Shown: positions 1 to 6,320, counted from the first letter of the stretch. The stretch is DNA of 6,785 bases from Marinobacterium sp. xm-d-530 (GCA_949499045.1 CATEEE010000117.1:1-6785), one strand, 5' to 3'. Translations and numbers: made by a program. Notes: generated by a model from the sequence alone, not told the origin.

Positions 1-449
1 ACCTTTTCGACACGTTTAAATAGATCAGGCTCGTTATTGGCTACCCAGCAGAGTTTGGGTGCCGTAAAGCCAGGGAAGACGATATTACCGGATATCGCTC
101 TGAACTCTGGCATAGCATCCAGTTCAGCAGCCTCTTTATAGCTGCGAGTGTCGTTCCAAAGAATACAGGGACGAAGCACTTTGCCTTCTGAATCCAGCAG
201 TGTGGCGCCATGCATCTGGCCAGAAAATGAGATGGCGCGTGTTGCAGCAAGTGCTTCTGGGTAACGGCTTTTTAGCTTCGCAATAGCTTCATCACAGGCG
301 GCAATCCAGTCAGTAGGATCCTGTTCGGACCAACCTGGGTAAGGTCTTGAGACGGTGATTGACGCTGTTTCGCTGCCCACAATCTGCTGTGATTCATCCA
401 TTAACAGCGCTTTAACTCCAGAGGTTCCCAGGTCGAGTCCTAAATACAT
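1..449 (-). CDS. xylB: Xylulokinase, N-terminal part (gene runs off the left edge)
   Basis: FGGY-family sugar kinase that phosphorylates D-xylulose to D-xylulose 5-phosphate in the cytoplasm using ATP. The first 149 residues are visible, about 30% of the usual ~490. Seen directly: the N-terminal phosphate-binding strand-turn with DLGTSGVK at residues 6-13, a GWSEQDP segment at 39-45, SGQMHG at 76-81 and LWNDTR at 97-102. The last two are hallmarks of xylulokinases over glycerol or ribulose kinases in this family. The ATG at 447-449 is preceded on the minus strand by AGGT (457-460) at seven bases spacing, and there is no reason to extend upstream. It is transcribed divergently from the polyol operon across a 272-base shared control region. 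Pseudomonas mannitol/arabitol clusters carry the equivalent kinase as mtlY. It probably consumes the D-xylulose made by the dehydrogenase at 4894-6297. Family is confident; the C-terminal half is not visible. Confidence 0.92.
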   Translation of the reverse strand, partial: MYLGLDLGTSGVKALLMDESQQIVGSETASITVSRPYPGWSEQDPTDWIAACDEAIAKLKSRYPEALAATRAISFSGQMHGATLLDSEGKVLRPCILWNDTRSYKEAAELDAMPEFRAISGNIVFPGFTAPKLCWVANNEPDLFKRVEK

Positions 450-502
450 TTCAACTACCTATTATTTTTATTCCAAAAAATACTTTGGTTATATCCAGCG
501 TC

Positions 503-573
503 GCAACTTTGCATTATTTGACGCATTTATAAACTATATTGCACCGGTTAACGCATATGCGAAATAGAGTTGC
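503..573. repeat. Interrupted inverted repeat, candidate operator pair
   Basis: The left arm has GCAACT (503-508), ATTT (516-519) and GCAT (523-526). The right arm carries their reverse complements in mirrored order: ATGC (557-560), AAAT (562-565) and AGTTGC (568-573). The spacing inside the arms differs by several bases, so this is not a clean hairpin; two oppositely oriented binding sites are more likely than an RNA structure. It lies midway between the two start codons, where one regulator could control both directions. Some agreement by chance is possible in A/T-rich DNA. Confidence 0.35.
543..561. promoter_or_regulatory. Nested palindromes ACCGGT, GTTAAC and CGCATATGCG
   Basis: Three perfect palindromes overlap or abut within 19 bases: ACCGGT (543-548), GTTAAC (547-552) and the 10-base CGCATATGCG (552-561). 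The symmetry of the last one does not extend outward, since A faces A on either side. Central CG-rich palindromes of this kind resemble dimeric repressor operators, and no other gene in the window would explain them. The bound protein is unknown. Confidence 0.3.
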
Positions 574-584
574 AATAAAATACA
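570..584 (+). repeat. Near-direct repeat, copy 1 (TTGC-AATAAAA-TACA)
   Basis: TTGC, AATAAAA and TACA occur here in order. The second copy, at 665-681, has the same blocks with one extra G after TTGC and another after AATAAAA. The copies start 95 bases apart in the same orientation and flank the candidate mtlE promoter. This could be a pair of regulator sites or a small duplication; the low complexity of the A-run tempers confidence. Confidence 0.3.
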
Positions 585-623
585 ATCATTGAGTTTTTTT
601 GTATAAGTGTTTGAAAAAATCTA

Positions 624-659
624 ATGCTACTCTGTTGCTCAGATGCTAAAGGTTATATT
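624..659 (+). promoter_or_regulatory. Candidate activator-dependent promoter of the mtlE operon
   Basis: TATATT at 654-659 is a fair -10 box. The bases 16-18 upstream (around 630-637) give no good -35. Just upstream are two ATGCTA boxes (624-629 and 643-648) in direct orientation, 19 bases apart, with another TGCT between them at 636-639. Direct half-sites overlapping the -35 position are the usual arrangement for AraC-family activators, and such a protein is encoded at the end of this operon. Transcription would start near 666, giving a leader of about 55 bases. An alternative -10 is TACAAT at 581-586, also without a good -35. Confidence 0.35.
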
Positions 660-664
660 CGAAT

Positions 665-681
665 TTGCGAATAAAAGTACA
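665..681 (+). repeat. Near-direct repeat, copy 2 (TTGC-G-AATAAAA-G-TACA)
   Basis: Second copy of the repeat at 570-584, with two single-base insertions. It falls at or just after the predicted transcription start of mtlE and overlaps an inverted pair ATTCG (657-661) / CGAAT (668-672). A protein bound here could block or fine-tune the promoter. Significance is uncertain. Confidence 0.3.
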
Positions 682-721
682 TTTAGTTTCAAAACAAGAA
701 AAAAATCGACAGGAGTATGTC

Positions 722-2038
722 ATGAAAGTAAAAATGCTCTCGGCTGCCGTTGCAGGTGCCGTAATGCTATCAACTCAGGCCTTTGCTGGTTCACACGGCG
801 GCACTGAGCTAGTAATCGCTACTGTAAATAACGGTCATATGATCGAGATGCAGAAGCTATCGCCTAAGTTCGAAGAAGAGACTGGTATCAAAGTTAAGTG
901 GGTAACACTTGAAGAGGGTGTCCTACGTCAACGTGTTACTACTGACATCGCAACCAAAGGTGGTCAGTTCGACATCATGACTATCGGTATGTATGAAGCA
1001 CCTATCTGGGGTGAGAAAGGTTGGCTAGAACCACTTAACTTCTCTGCTGATTACAACGTAGACGATATCCTTCCAGCTATGCGTGGTGGTCTTTCTCACG
1101 AAGGTAACCTATATGCAGCACCTTTCTACGGTGAGTCTTCTATGGTTATGTACCGTAAAGATCTAACTGACGCTGCAGGCATTACGCTTCCATACAACCC
1201 TACTTGGGCTGATATGGAACAGGCAATCGCTGCAATGCACGATGAAGAGAACGGCGTTTACGGCGTATGTCTTCGTGGTAAGCCAGGTTGGGGTGACAAC
1301 GGTGCGTTCCTAACAACGCTTGCTAATACCTTTGGTGCACGTTGGTTCGACGAGAACTGGAAGCCACAGCTAGACTCTGCTGAGTGGAATGCTGCAATGA
1401 CTTTTTACGTTGATCTAATGAACAAGTACGCGCCTCCAGGTTCTTCTGCTAACAGCTTCAACGAAATCCTAGCGTTAATCAACGAAGGTAAGTGTGGTGC
1501 ATGGATCGATGCGACTATCGCAGCGTCTTTCGTATCTGACCCTTCACAGTCTAAAGTGGCTGATAAGATCGCTTATGCACAAGCTCCAACACAGAAAACT
1601 GCACGCGGTGCAAACTGGCTATGGGCTTGGGCTCTAGGTATTCCAGCTTCTTCTGAGAAGAAAGAAGCAGCGATGAAGTTCCTGGAGTGGTCTACCTCTG
1701 CTGACTACATCAACCTAGTGGGTGAAACTAATGGTTGGGGTCGCGTACCTACTGGTACTCGTGCATCTACTTACGCTAACGAGAAATTCCTAGCAGCTGC
1801 TAACTTCGCAAGCGCAGAGATGGACGCTATCAAGAGCGCTAATCCATACGACTCTACTTTCGAGAAAACTCCATACACTGGCGTACAGTTCGCAGCGATT
1901 CCTGAATTCCAGGCAATCGGTACAGCGTTCGGTCAGCAGATGGCAGCGGCTCTTGCAGGTGATAAGAGCGTAGAAGAAGCGCTTGAAGCAGCACAGAAAG
2001 CTGCTGATCGCGAAATGCGTAAAGCACGTTACTACTGA
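722..2038 (+). CDS. mtlE: Periplasmic polyol-binding protein of an ABC importer (MtlE/SmoE type)
   Basis: Extracellular solute-binding protein (family 1) that captures a sugar alcohol in the periplasm and delivers it to the permease pair encoded next. The protein is 438 residues, normal for the family. Residues 1-22 form a Sec signal peptide: basic start (K2, K4), hydrophobic core and an A-F-A cleavage site before G23. The region from YGVCLRGKPGWG (180-191) through GARWFDENWKPQLDS (205-219) to GKCGAWIDAT (256-265) is typical of mannitol/sorbitol/arabitol binding proteins. C183 and C258 are the only mature cysteines and might pair in the periplasm. I chose ATG 722 because AGGAG (711-715) sits six bases upstream and the signal peptide begins here; an in-frame TTG at 665 would add 19 residues with no such support. 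Codon use is strongly biased (15 of 27 leucines are CTA), fitting high expression. First gene of the operon. The exact polyol cannot be read from sequence. Confidence 0.93.
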   Translation: MKVKMLSAAVAGAVMLSTQAFAGSHGGTELVIATVNNGHMIEMQKLSPKFEEETGIKVKWVTLEEGVLRQRVTTDIATKGGQFDIMTIGMYEAPIWGEKGWLEPLNFSADYNVDDILPAMRGGLSHEGNLYAAPFYGESSMVMYRKDLTDAAGITLPYNPTWADMEQAIAAMHDEENGVYGVCLRGKPGWGDNGAFLTTLANTFGARWFDENWKPQLDSAEWNAAMTFYVDLMNKYAPPGSSANSFNEILALINEGKCGAWIDATIAASFVSDPSQSKVADKIAYAQAPTQKTARGANWLWAWALGIPASSEKKEAAMKFLEWSTSADYINLVGETNGWGRVPTGTRASTYANEKFLAAANFASAEMDAIKSANPYDSTFEKTPYTGVQFAAIPEFQAIGTAFGQQMAAALAGDKSVEEALEAAQKAADREMRKARYY

Positions 2039-2047
2039 GAAGTAGCC

Positions 2048-2067
2048 GGGTGAGGGTAACCTCACCC
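2048..2067 (+). other. Hairpin 1 after mtlE: 8-bp stem with GTAA loop
   Basis: GGGTGAGG (2048-2055) pairs perfectly with CCTCACCC (2060-2067) around a GTAA loop, a GNRA tetraloop in RNA. It begins nine bases after the mtlE stop codon and has no T-run after it, so it is not a terminator by itself. Such G/C-rich structures between binding-protein and permease genes often protect the upstream mRNA from 3' exonucleases, which raises binding-protein levels. That role is inferred. Confidence 0.75.
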
Positions 2068-2077
2068 AACAGTATAA

Positions 2078-2110
2078 ACCCCTGGTATAGCAATATACCC
2101 GGGGTCTTTT
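2078..2110 (+). terminator. Hairpin 2 after mtlE: leaky terminator or attenuator
   Basis: ACCCC (2078-2082) pairs with GGGGT (2101-2105), and GGTATA (2084-2089) pairs with TATACC (2094-2099). One T/C mismatch separates them, and the loop is GCAA (2090-2093), again a GNRA tetraloop. CTTTT follows, then CCTCT, so the U-tract is short. This suggests partial termination, which would leave the abundant binding protein in excess over the membrane components. Full termination is unlikely because no convincing promoter follows and the downstream genes belong to the same transporter. Confidence 0.6.
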
Positions 2111-2119
2111 CCTCTGATT

Positions 2120-2137
2120 AAATATCGGTATTTGATT
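2120..2137 (+). promoter_or_regulatory. Weak translation start region of mtlF
   Basis: There is no purine-rich Shine-Dalgarno here; the best match is GGTA (2127-2130) ahead of the ATG at 2138. That GGTA lies in a small potential stem, AAATA (2120-2124) with TATTT (2129-2133). The other plus-strand genes all have GGAG- or GAGG-type sites. Poor initiation would further lower permease output relative to the binding protein. Confidence 0.4.
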
Positions 2138-3016
2138 ATGTCATCGCAATCCCGAAGCAGTCGTTTTATCCCACGTCTGTTGCTCAGTCCTGCTGTGATC
2201 ACACTGTTGATCTGGATGGTCGTCCCATTGGCACTGACGATCTATTTTTCGTCAATTTTCTACAACTTAATGCAGCCAGATGTCAGCGGTTTTGCAGGTT
2301 GGATGAACTATGAGTTCATGATAACCAACCCTGCTTTCACAGACGCGATTTGGAATACTTTGGTGCTATTGGCATCAACGGTCGCCATTACAGTTATTGG
2401 TGGATTAGCTATTGCGCTTTTGATAAATGAAGCGTTTCCGGGTCGAGGCATGGTTCGTCTACTGTTGATTTCGCCCTTCTTCGTCATGCCAACGGTCAAT
2501 GCACTGTTGTGGAAACACATGATGATGAACCCAATTTACGGTGTGTTAGCTCAAGTTTGGACATTCTTCGGCTTTACACCAATCAACTGGCTTCAAGATT
2601 TACCTCTGTTTTCGATCATTCTTATGATCAGCTGGCAGTGGCTCCCTTTCGCCTGTCTGATTCTTATGACCTCACTGCAGTCAATGGACCGTGAGCAGCT
2701 AGAAGCCGCTGAAATGGACGGTGCTAATTATTGGCAGAAATTCCGTTACATGTATCTGCCTCATCTGGCTCGTCCAATCTCCGTCGTTATTATGATTGAG
2801 GTGATTTTCCTTCTGTCAGTTTTTGCAGAGATCTTCACAACCACCAACGGTGGCCCTGGTACACAGAGTACCAACCTTGCTTACTTGATCTTTAACGAAG
2901 CACTGCAATCGTTCGATATTGGTGTCGCATCAGCAGGTGCTGTATTTGCCATCATCTTGGCCAACATCGTTGCGATCTTCCTGGTTCGCATCATTGGTAA
3001 GAACCTGGAGAAGTAA
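2138..3016 (+). CDS. mtlF: ABC polyol importer, first permease subunit (MtlF/SmoF type)
   Basis: Inner-membrane permease of the MalF-like binding-protein-dependent transport family, 292 residues. It has six likely membrane segments (about 14-36, 73-97, 107-126, 156-180, 212-233 and 264-286). The cytoplasmic EAA loop that contacts the ATPase lies at 189-208, with E189-A190-A191, G195 and the closing L207-P208. The NGGPGTQSTNLAYLIF stretch (237-252) is characteristic of sugar/polyol MalF-type permeases. It lacks the extra N-terminal region of E. coli MalF, as is normal for this subfamily. ATG 2138 is preferred over an in-frame TTG two codons upstream; neither has a strong ribosome-binding site. 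It should pair with MtlG to form the channel and accept substrate from MtlE. The stop is followed by a single base before mtlG, so the two are probably translationally linked. Confidence 0.93.
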   Translation: MSSQSRSSRFIPRLLLSPAVITLLIWMVVPLALTIYFSSIFYNLMQPDVSGFAGWMNYEFMITNPAFTDAIWNTLVLLASTVAITVIGGLAIALLINEAFPGRGMVRLLLISPFFVMPTVNALLWKHMMMNPIYGVLAQVWTFFGFTPINWLQDLPLFSIILMISWQWLPFACLILMTSLQSMDREQLEAAEMDGANYWQKFRYMYLPHLARPISVVIMIEVIFLLSVFAEIFTTTNGGPGTQSTNLAYLIFNEALQSFDIGVASAGAVFAIILANIVAIFLVRIIGKNLEK

Positions 3017-3017
3017 C

Positions 3018-3851
3018 ATGAGTACTAAAAAATCAAAATGGACTACTAGCCTGATCGTAAGAACGATTGCGGCCTGGGGAATTGCACTTTTGCTTTTCTT
3101 TCCACTGATCTTTATGGGCTTCACAGCGTTTAAAACCGAACTGCAAGCGATTGCTGTTCCAAGTCTTTGGGCCTTTGAGCCTACCTTGGAGAATTTCCAT
3201 GTTGTAAACGAACGTTCTGACTACGTTCAGTTTGCTTGGAACTCTGTCGTTACGTCGGTTGTTTCAACTGTGTTAGGCCTTCTGATTGCAGCGCCTGCTG
3301 CCTACAGTATGGCGTTTTCGCCTACTAAGGGAACTAACGGTCTTTTGTTGTGGATGCTATCAACGAAGTTCATGCCTGCAGTCGGTGCGTTACTTCCAAT
3401 CTATATCATCTTTCAGCAGTTGGGTCTGTTGGATACTAAAACGGCCTTGGTCATCATCTTCACTATGATGAACTTACCTATCATGGTTTGGATGCTTTAT
3501 ACCTACTTTAAAGATATCCCGCATGAAATCTTAGAAGCCGCACGTATGGACGGTGCTTCAGTTTGGCAAGAGTTTCGCCATGTGTTGCTCCCACTGGGTA
3601 TCGGCGGTCTAGCCTCGACGGGTCTTTTATGTCTGGTATTGGCTTGGAACGAAGCATTTTGGGCACTGAACCTAGGGGCAGCAGATGCTGGTACGTTAGC
3701 AACCATGATGGTCAGTTACTCAAGCCCTGAAGGCCTATTTTGGGCGAAGCTCTCGGCAGCGTCACTTATGGCCATTGCACCAATCGTAGTGATCGGTTGG
3801 TTCTCACAGAAACAGTTGGTTCAAGGCCTGACATTCGGCGCCGTGAAGTAA
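3018..3851 (+). CDS. mtlG: ABC polyol importer, second permease subunit (MtlG/SmoG type)
   Basis: MalG-like inner-membrane permease of 277 residues that pairs with MtlF. It shows an N-terminal membrane segment at about 13-36, further segments at about 76-98, 108-134, 143-164, 197-220 and 245-262, an EAA loop at 173-192 (E173-A174-A175, G179, L191-P192), and a C-terminus ending LTFGAVK, typical of MalG-type subunits that touch the ATPase. ATG 3018 follows the mtlF stop by one base, and GGAG (3007-3010) inside the end of mtlF gives a good ribosome-binding site at seven bases. The reading frame is open further upstream, but that part overlaps mtlF out of frame and is not expected to be translated. 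The substrate is set mainly by the binding protein and membrane pocket, so polyol specificity is inferred from the neighbours. Confidence 0.93.
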   Translation: MSTKKSKWTTSLIVRTIAAWGIALLLFFPLIFMGFTAFKTELQAIAVPSLWAFEPTLENFHVVNERSDYVQFAWNSVVTSVVSTVLGLLIAAPAAYSMAFSPTKGTNGLLLWMLSTKFMPAVGALLPIYIIFQQLGLLDTKTALVIIFTMMNLPIMVWMLYTYFKDIPHEILEAARMDGASVWQEFRHVLLPLGIGGLASTGLLCLVLAWNEAFWALNLGAADAGTLATMMVSYSSPEGLFWAKLSAASLMAIAPIVVIGWFSQKQLVQGLTFGAVK

Positions 3852-3870
3852 GTATTTGGAGTTTTTAAAC

Positions 3871-4884
3871 ATGTCATATTTAGAATTAAAAAACGTCGAT
3901 AAGTACTATGGCGACGTACACGCGATCAAAGGCGTTAACCTTACGATCAATAAAGGCGAATTCATTGTATTCGTTGGTCCATCCGGTTGTGGTAAATCCA
4001 CACTGCTTCGCATGATTGCGGGTCTTGAAGAGATTAATGATGGCGATTTAGTGTTGGATGGCAACGAGATCACTCATCAAGCACCCTCTAAACGCGATTT
4101 GGCGATGGTGTTCCAGTCATACGCGCTCTACCCACATATGACGGTTGAAGAGAACATGTCCTTCGCTCTGCGTATTAAGGGTGAAGATCAGTCTATGATC
4201 GATCAAAAGGTTGCTAAGGCCGCAGAGACGCTGAACCTCACGCCATACTTGAAACGCACTCCTAAGGAGTTGTCAGGTGGTCAGCGTCAGCGTGTTGCGA
4301 TTGGTCGTGCGATTGTTCGCTCTCCCAAAGTATTCCTGTTCGATGAGCCCCTTTCAAACTTGGATGCTGCTCTTCGTGGACAGACGCGTGTAGAGATCGC
4401 AGAACTGCACCGTGATTTGAACGCGACTAGTATCTACGTTACGCACGATCAGGTCGAAGCTATGACTTTGGCTGATCGAGTGGTTGTTCTTCAAGCGGGT
4501 GTCATTGAGCAGGTCGGCACACCAATGGAGCTTTATGAAGCACCAGCAAATAAGTTTGTGGCTCAGTTCATCGGTATGCCTCAGATGAACCTACTCTCTG
4601 CTAGCTATTTCAGTGGTATATCTGCCGATGCCGTCGATGTGGGTGTTCGTCCCGAGCACTTCACGATTGTTGAAGCGGGTCAGGGTTCTATTTCCGGTCA
4701 GGTTGAATTGATCGAAGCTCTTGGCAACGAAACGCTGATTCATGTTTGCCTTGATTGTAATGGCGAGAAATTGATTGTTCGTCAGTACGAACAGCCAAGC
4801 ATCAAAGTTCGTGACACTGTCTCTATTAACTACGACGCTTCACACCTGCATCAATTTGATGCGAAAGGTGAGGCGATTCGCTGA
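3871..4884 (+). CDS. mtlK: ABC polyol importer ATPase (MtlK/SmoK, MalK family)
   Basis: Cytoplasmic ATPase that powers import through MtlF/MtlG; 337 residues, within the usual size for SmoK/UgpC-type subunits. All nucleotide-binding elements are intact: Walker A GPSGCGKST (36-44), Q-loop Q82, signature LSGGQ (134-138), Walker B with D158 and E159, D-loop SNLDA (162-166) and H-loop H192. The C-terminal third is a MalK-type regulatory (TOBE) domain with the GVRPEHF motif at 258-264. After the D-loop the sequence reads LRGQTR where many relatives have LRVQMR; this may be only lineage variation. ATG 3871 is chosen because GGAG (3858-3861) lies nine bases upstream and MSYLELKNV aligns with family N-termini; an in-frame TTG at 3856 overlaps that site. 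The name mtlK follows the Pseudomonas mannitol cluster; in Rhodobacter the same symbol denotes a dehydrogenase. Confidence 0.94.
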   Translation: MSYLELKNVDKYYGDVHAIKGVNLTINKGEFIVFVGPSGCGKSTLLRMIAGLEEINDGDLVLDGNEITHQAPSKRDLAMVFQSYALYPHMTVEENMSFALRIKGEDQSMIDQKVAKAAETLNLTPYLKRTPKELSGGQRQRVAIGRAIVRSPKVFLFDEPLSNLDAALRGQTRVEIAELHRDLNATSIYVTHDQVEAMTLADRVVVLQAGVIEQVGTPMELYEAPANKFVAQFIGMPQMNLLSASYFSGISADAVDVGVRPEHFTIVEAGQGSISGQVELIEALGNETLIHVCLDCNGEKLIVRQYEQPSIKVRDTVSINYDASHLHQFDAKGEAIR

Positions 4885-4893
4885 GGGCACGGT

Positions 4894-6297
4894 ATGAGTG
4901 ATTCACAACCTTACATTAATCTGCATTTAGGTTTGGGCTCTTTTCATCGAGCCCATCAAGCTCTCTATTTGCAGTGGCTGCATGACTTGGGTGATCAATC
5001 TTGGGTTCTAGTAGGCGGTAATATACGCTCTGATATGGCTGATACGATTGCGGCTCTGCAAGCGTCGTCAGGTGCCTACACATTGGAGACAGTCACGCCT
5101 CAGGGCGAGCGTGACTACAAGCGTATAGAAGCCATTAAGCAGATCATTCCATTTGATGTTGAACTCAATGGCCTGACAAAAGTAGCTGTGGATGAGAAAA
5201 CAAAGATTATCTCATTTACCGTGACTGAGGCTGGGTACTACTTAGATTCACAAGATCAGTTAGATCAAAGTTATGCAGATTTAGTAACCGATCTTAAAGG
5301 TGAGACAGTTGTCACGCTTTACGGTGCATTAACGCGTTTGTTAAAGGCTCGATTAGCAGCGGGTGCCGGGCCAGTGACTCTTATGAACTGCGATAACCTA
5401 CGTTCTAATGGTGATCGGTTCATGAAAGGCTTCCTGCAGTTTTTAGGTTTGCGTAACGAAACAGAACTGAAAGTTTGGGTCGAAAATAATACGTCAGCTC
5501 CCAATGCGATGGTGGATCGAATCACACCGCGGCCAACGGCTGATGTGGCAGAGCGAGTTAAAGCTGCGACTGGTATTGATGATAAAGCGGCTCTAATGGG
5601 TGAGTCATTTATTCAATGGGTTATCGAGGATCATTTTATCGCTGGACGCCCCGCTTGGGAAAAAGTCGGCGTAGAGATGGTTGAAGACGTAGGCCCATAC
5701 GAAGAGGCTAAAATACGCTGTCTGAACGCGACGCACAGTTGTATCGCGTGGGCAGGTACTTTAGCCGGCATGGACTATATCCATGAGGGTACTCAGGACA
5801 GAGAGATCAGTCAGTTGGGTTACAACTATGTGACTGACAATGTGATCCCAGCATTGCCAGACTGTCCTTTGGATTTGGCTAAATACCGTGATGTGGTGCT
5901 GGATCGATTCTCTAACCCGAACATTCAGGATACCAACGCACGCGTTGCCATGGATGGGTTTTCGAAAATCCCTGGCTTCATTTTGCCCACTATTCGAGAT
6001 GGCCTTGAGCGAGGTTTGGATTTACAATCTGTCTCTATTCTTCCAGCTCTATTTTTAGCCTTCCTGATTCGTGAGCGTCGAGGTGACATCCCTTATCCAT
6101 ATGAAGATCAGCTCATGGATACTTCGGTCGCTGACGCAATAGTGGGTTCAGAAGACCCGGTAAAATCTTTTGTTGATGAGCGCCTTCTATTTAACGAGTT
6201 AGCAGGTAATGAAATCCTGTTGTCTGCCATGAGAAGCGCTTATCAAAAGGTGAATGAATTTATCGAACGTCGGGAGGAGGCGTCGATAGCCAGCTAA
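4894..6297 (+). CDS. dalD: D-arabinitol 4-dehydrogenase (mannitol dehydrogenase family)
   Basis: NAD-dependent polyol dehydrogenase of the long-chain PSLDR family, 467 residues. The probable reaction is D-arabinitol to D-xylulose in the cytoplasm. The N-terminal nucleotide-binding turn reads HLGLGSFHRAHQ (11-22), NCDNLRSNG lies at 165-173 and DRITPRP at 208-214. K273, N278 and H281 have the spacing of the catalytic K295/N300/H303 of Pseudomonas fluorescens mannitol 2-dehydrogenase. From memory of the family, the stretches ETVTPQGERDY (65-75), AKIRCLNATHSCIAWAGTL (272-290), YIHEGT (295-300) and IQDTNARVAMDGFSKIP (344-360) are closer to DalD-type arabinitol dehydrogenases than to mannitol 2-dehydrogenases, and the divergent xylulokinase supports this. 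Activity on mannitol cannot be excluded. The Shine-Dalgarno GAGGG (4883-4887) overlaps the mtlK stop codon, implying coupled translation; start ATG 4894. Confidence 0.8.
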   Translation: MSDSQPYINLHLGLGSFHRAHQALYLQWLHDLGDQSWVLVGGNIRSDMADTIAALQASSGAYTLETVTPQGERDYKRIEAIKQIIPFDVELNGLTKVAVDEKTKIISFTVTEAGYYLDSQDQLDQSYADLVTDLKGETVVTLYGALTRLLKARLAAGAGPVTLMNCDNLRSNGDRFMKGFLQFLGLRNETELKVWVENNTSAPNAMVDRITPRPTADVAERVKAATGIDDKAALMGESFIQWVIEDHFIAGRPAWEKVGVEMVEDVGPYEEAKIRCLNATHSCIAWAGTLAGMDYIHEGTQDREISQLGYNYVTDNVIPALPDCPLDLAKYRDVVLDRFSNPNIQDTNARVAMDGFSKIPGFILPTIRDGLERGLDLQSVSILPALFLAFLIRERRGDIPYPYEDQLMDTSVADAIVGSEDPVKSFVDERLLFNELAGNEILLSAMRSAYQKVNEFIERREEASIAS

Positions 6298-6320
6298 GTG
6301 ATTTAGCTAATGAGGTGTGT

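Larger units (their letters stand above)
450..721. promoter_or_regulatory. Divergent xylB / mtlE control region
   Basis: This 272-base A/T-rich stretch separates two gene starts pointing away from each other, so it must hold both promoters. No protein is supported here. It contains a cluster of short palindromes around 543-561, an interrupted inverted repeat with arms near 503-526 and 557-573, a near-direct repeat (570-584 and 665-681), two ATGCTA boxes 19 bases apart (624-648), and an ATTCG/CGAAT inverted pair (657-672). For xylB a weak minus-strand pairing is TTGCGA with TATTTT 18 bases downstream. Neither gene has a consensus -35/-10 pair, as expected for an activator-dependent catabolic operon. 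The presence of a control region is sure; assigning individual boxes to proteins is inference. Confidence 0.7.

Noticed and set aside
355..567. Plus-strand open frame of 70 codons across the xylB start and gap
   Set aside because: Its first half is antisense to the clearly coding xylB start and the rest is A/T-rich control DNA; no protein-like features.
665..721. TTG start adding 19 residues to the binding protein
   Set aside because: The ATG at 722 has AGGAG six bases upstream and starts a textbook signal peptide; the extension would bury it behind polar residues and covers the leader and ribosome-binding site.
1790..2093. Minus-strand open frames under the end of mtlE
   Set aside because: They are antisense shadows of the strongly biased mtlE codons, with cysteine-rich unpatterned translations and no ribosome-binding support.
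2919..3017. Extended N-terminus of mtlG overlapping mtlF
   Set aside because: ATG 3018 has a good GGAG site, and the family N-terminus begins there; the upstream part is out-of-frame mtlF sequence.
3856..3870. TTG start five codons upstream of mtlK
   Set aside because: It overlaps the GGAG (3858-3861) that serves ATG 3871, and MalK-type proteins begin at MSYLELKNV-like sequence.
6292..6308. AGCTAA / TTAGCT inverted pair at the dalD stop codon
   Set aside because: Only six weak A/T-rich pairs with a five-base loop and no T-run; not a terminator and probably chance.
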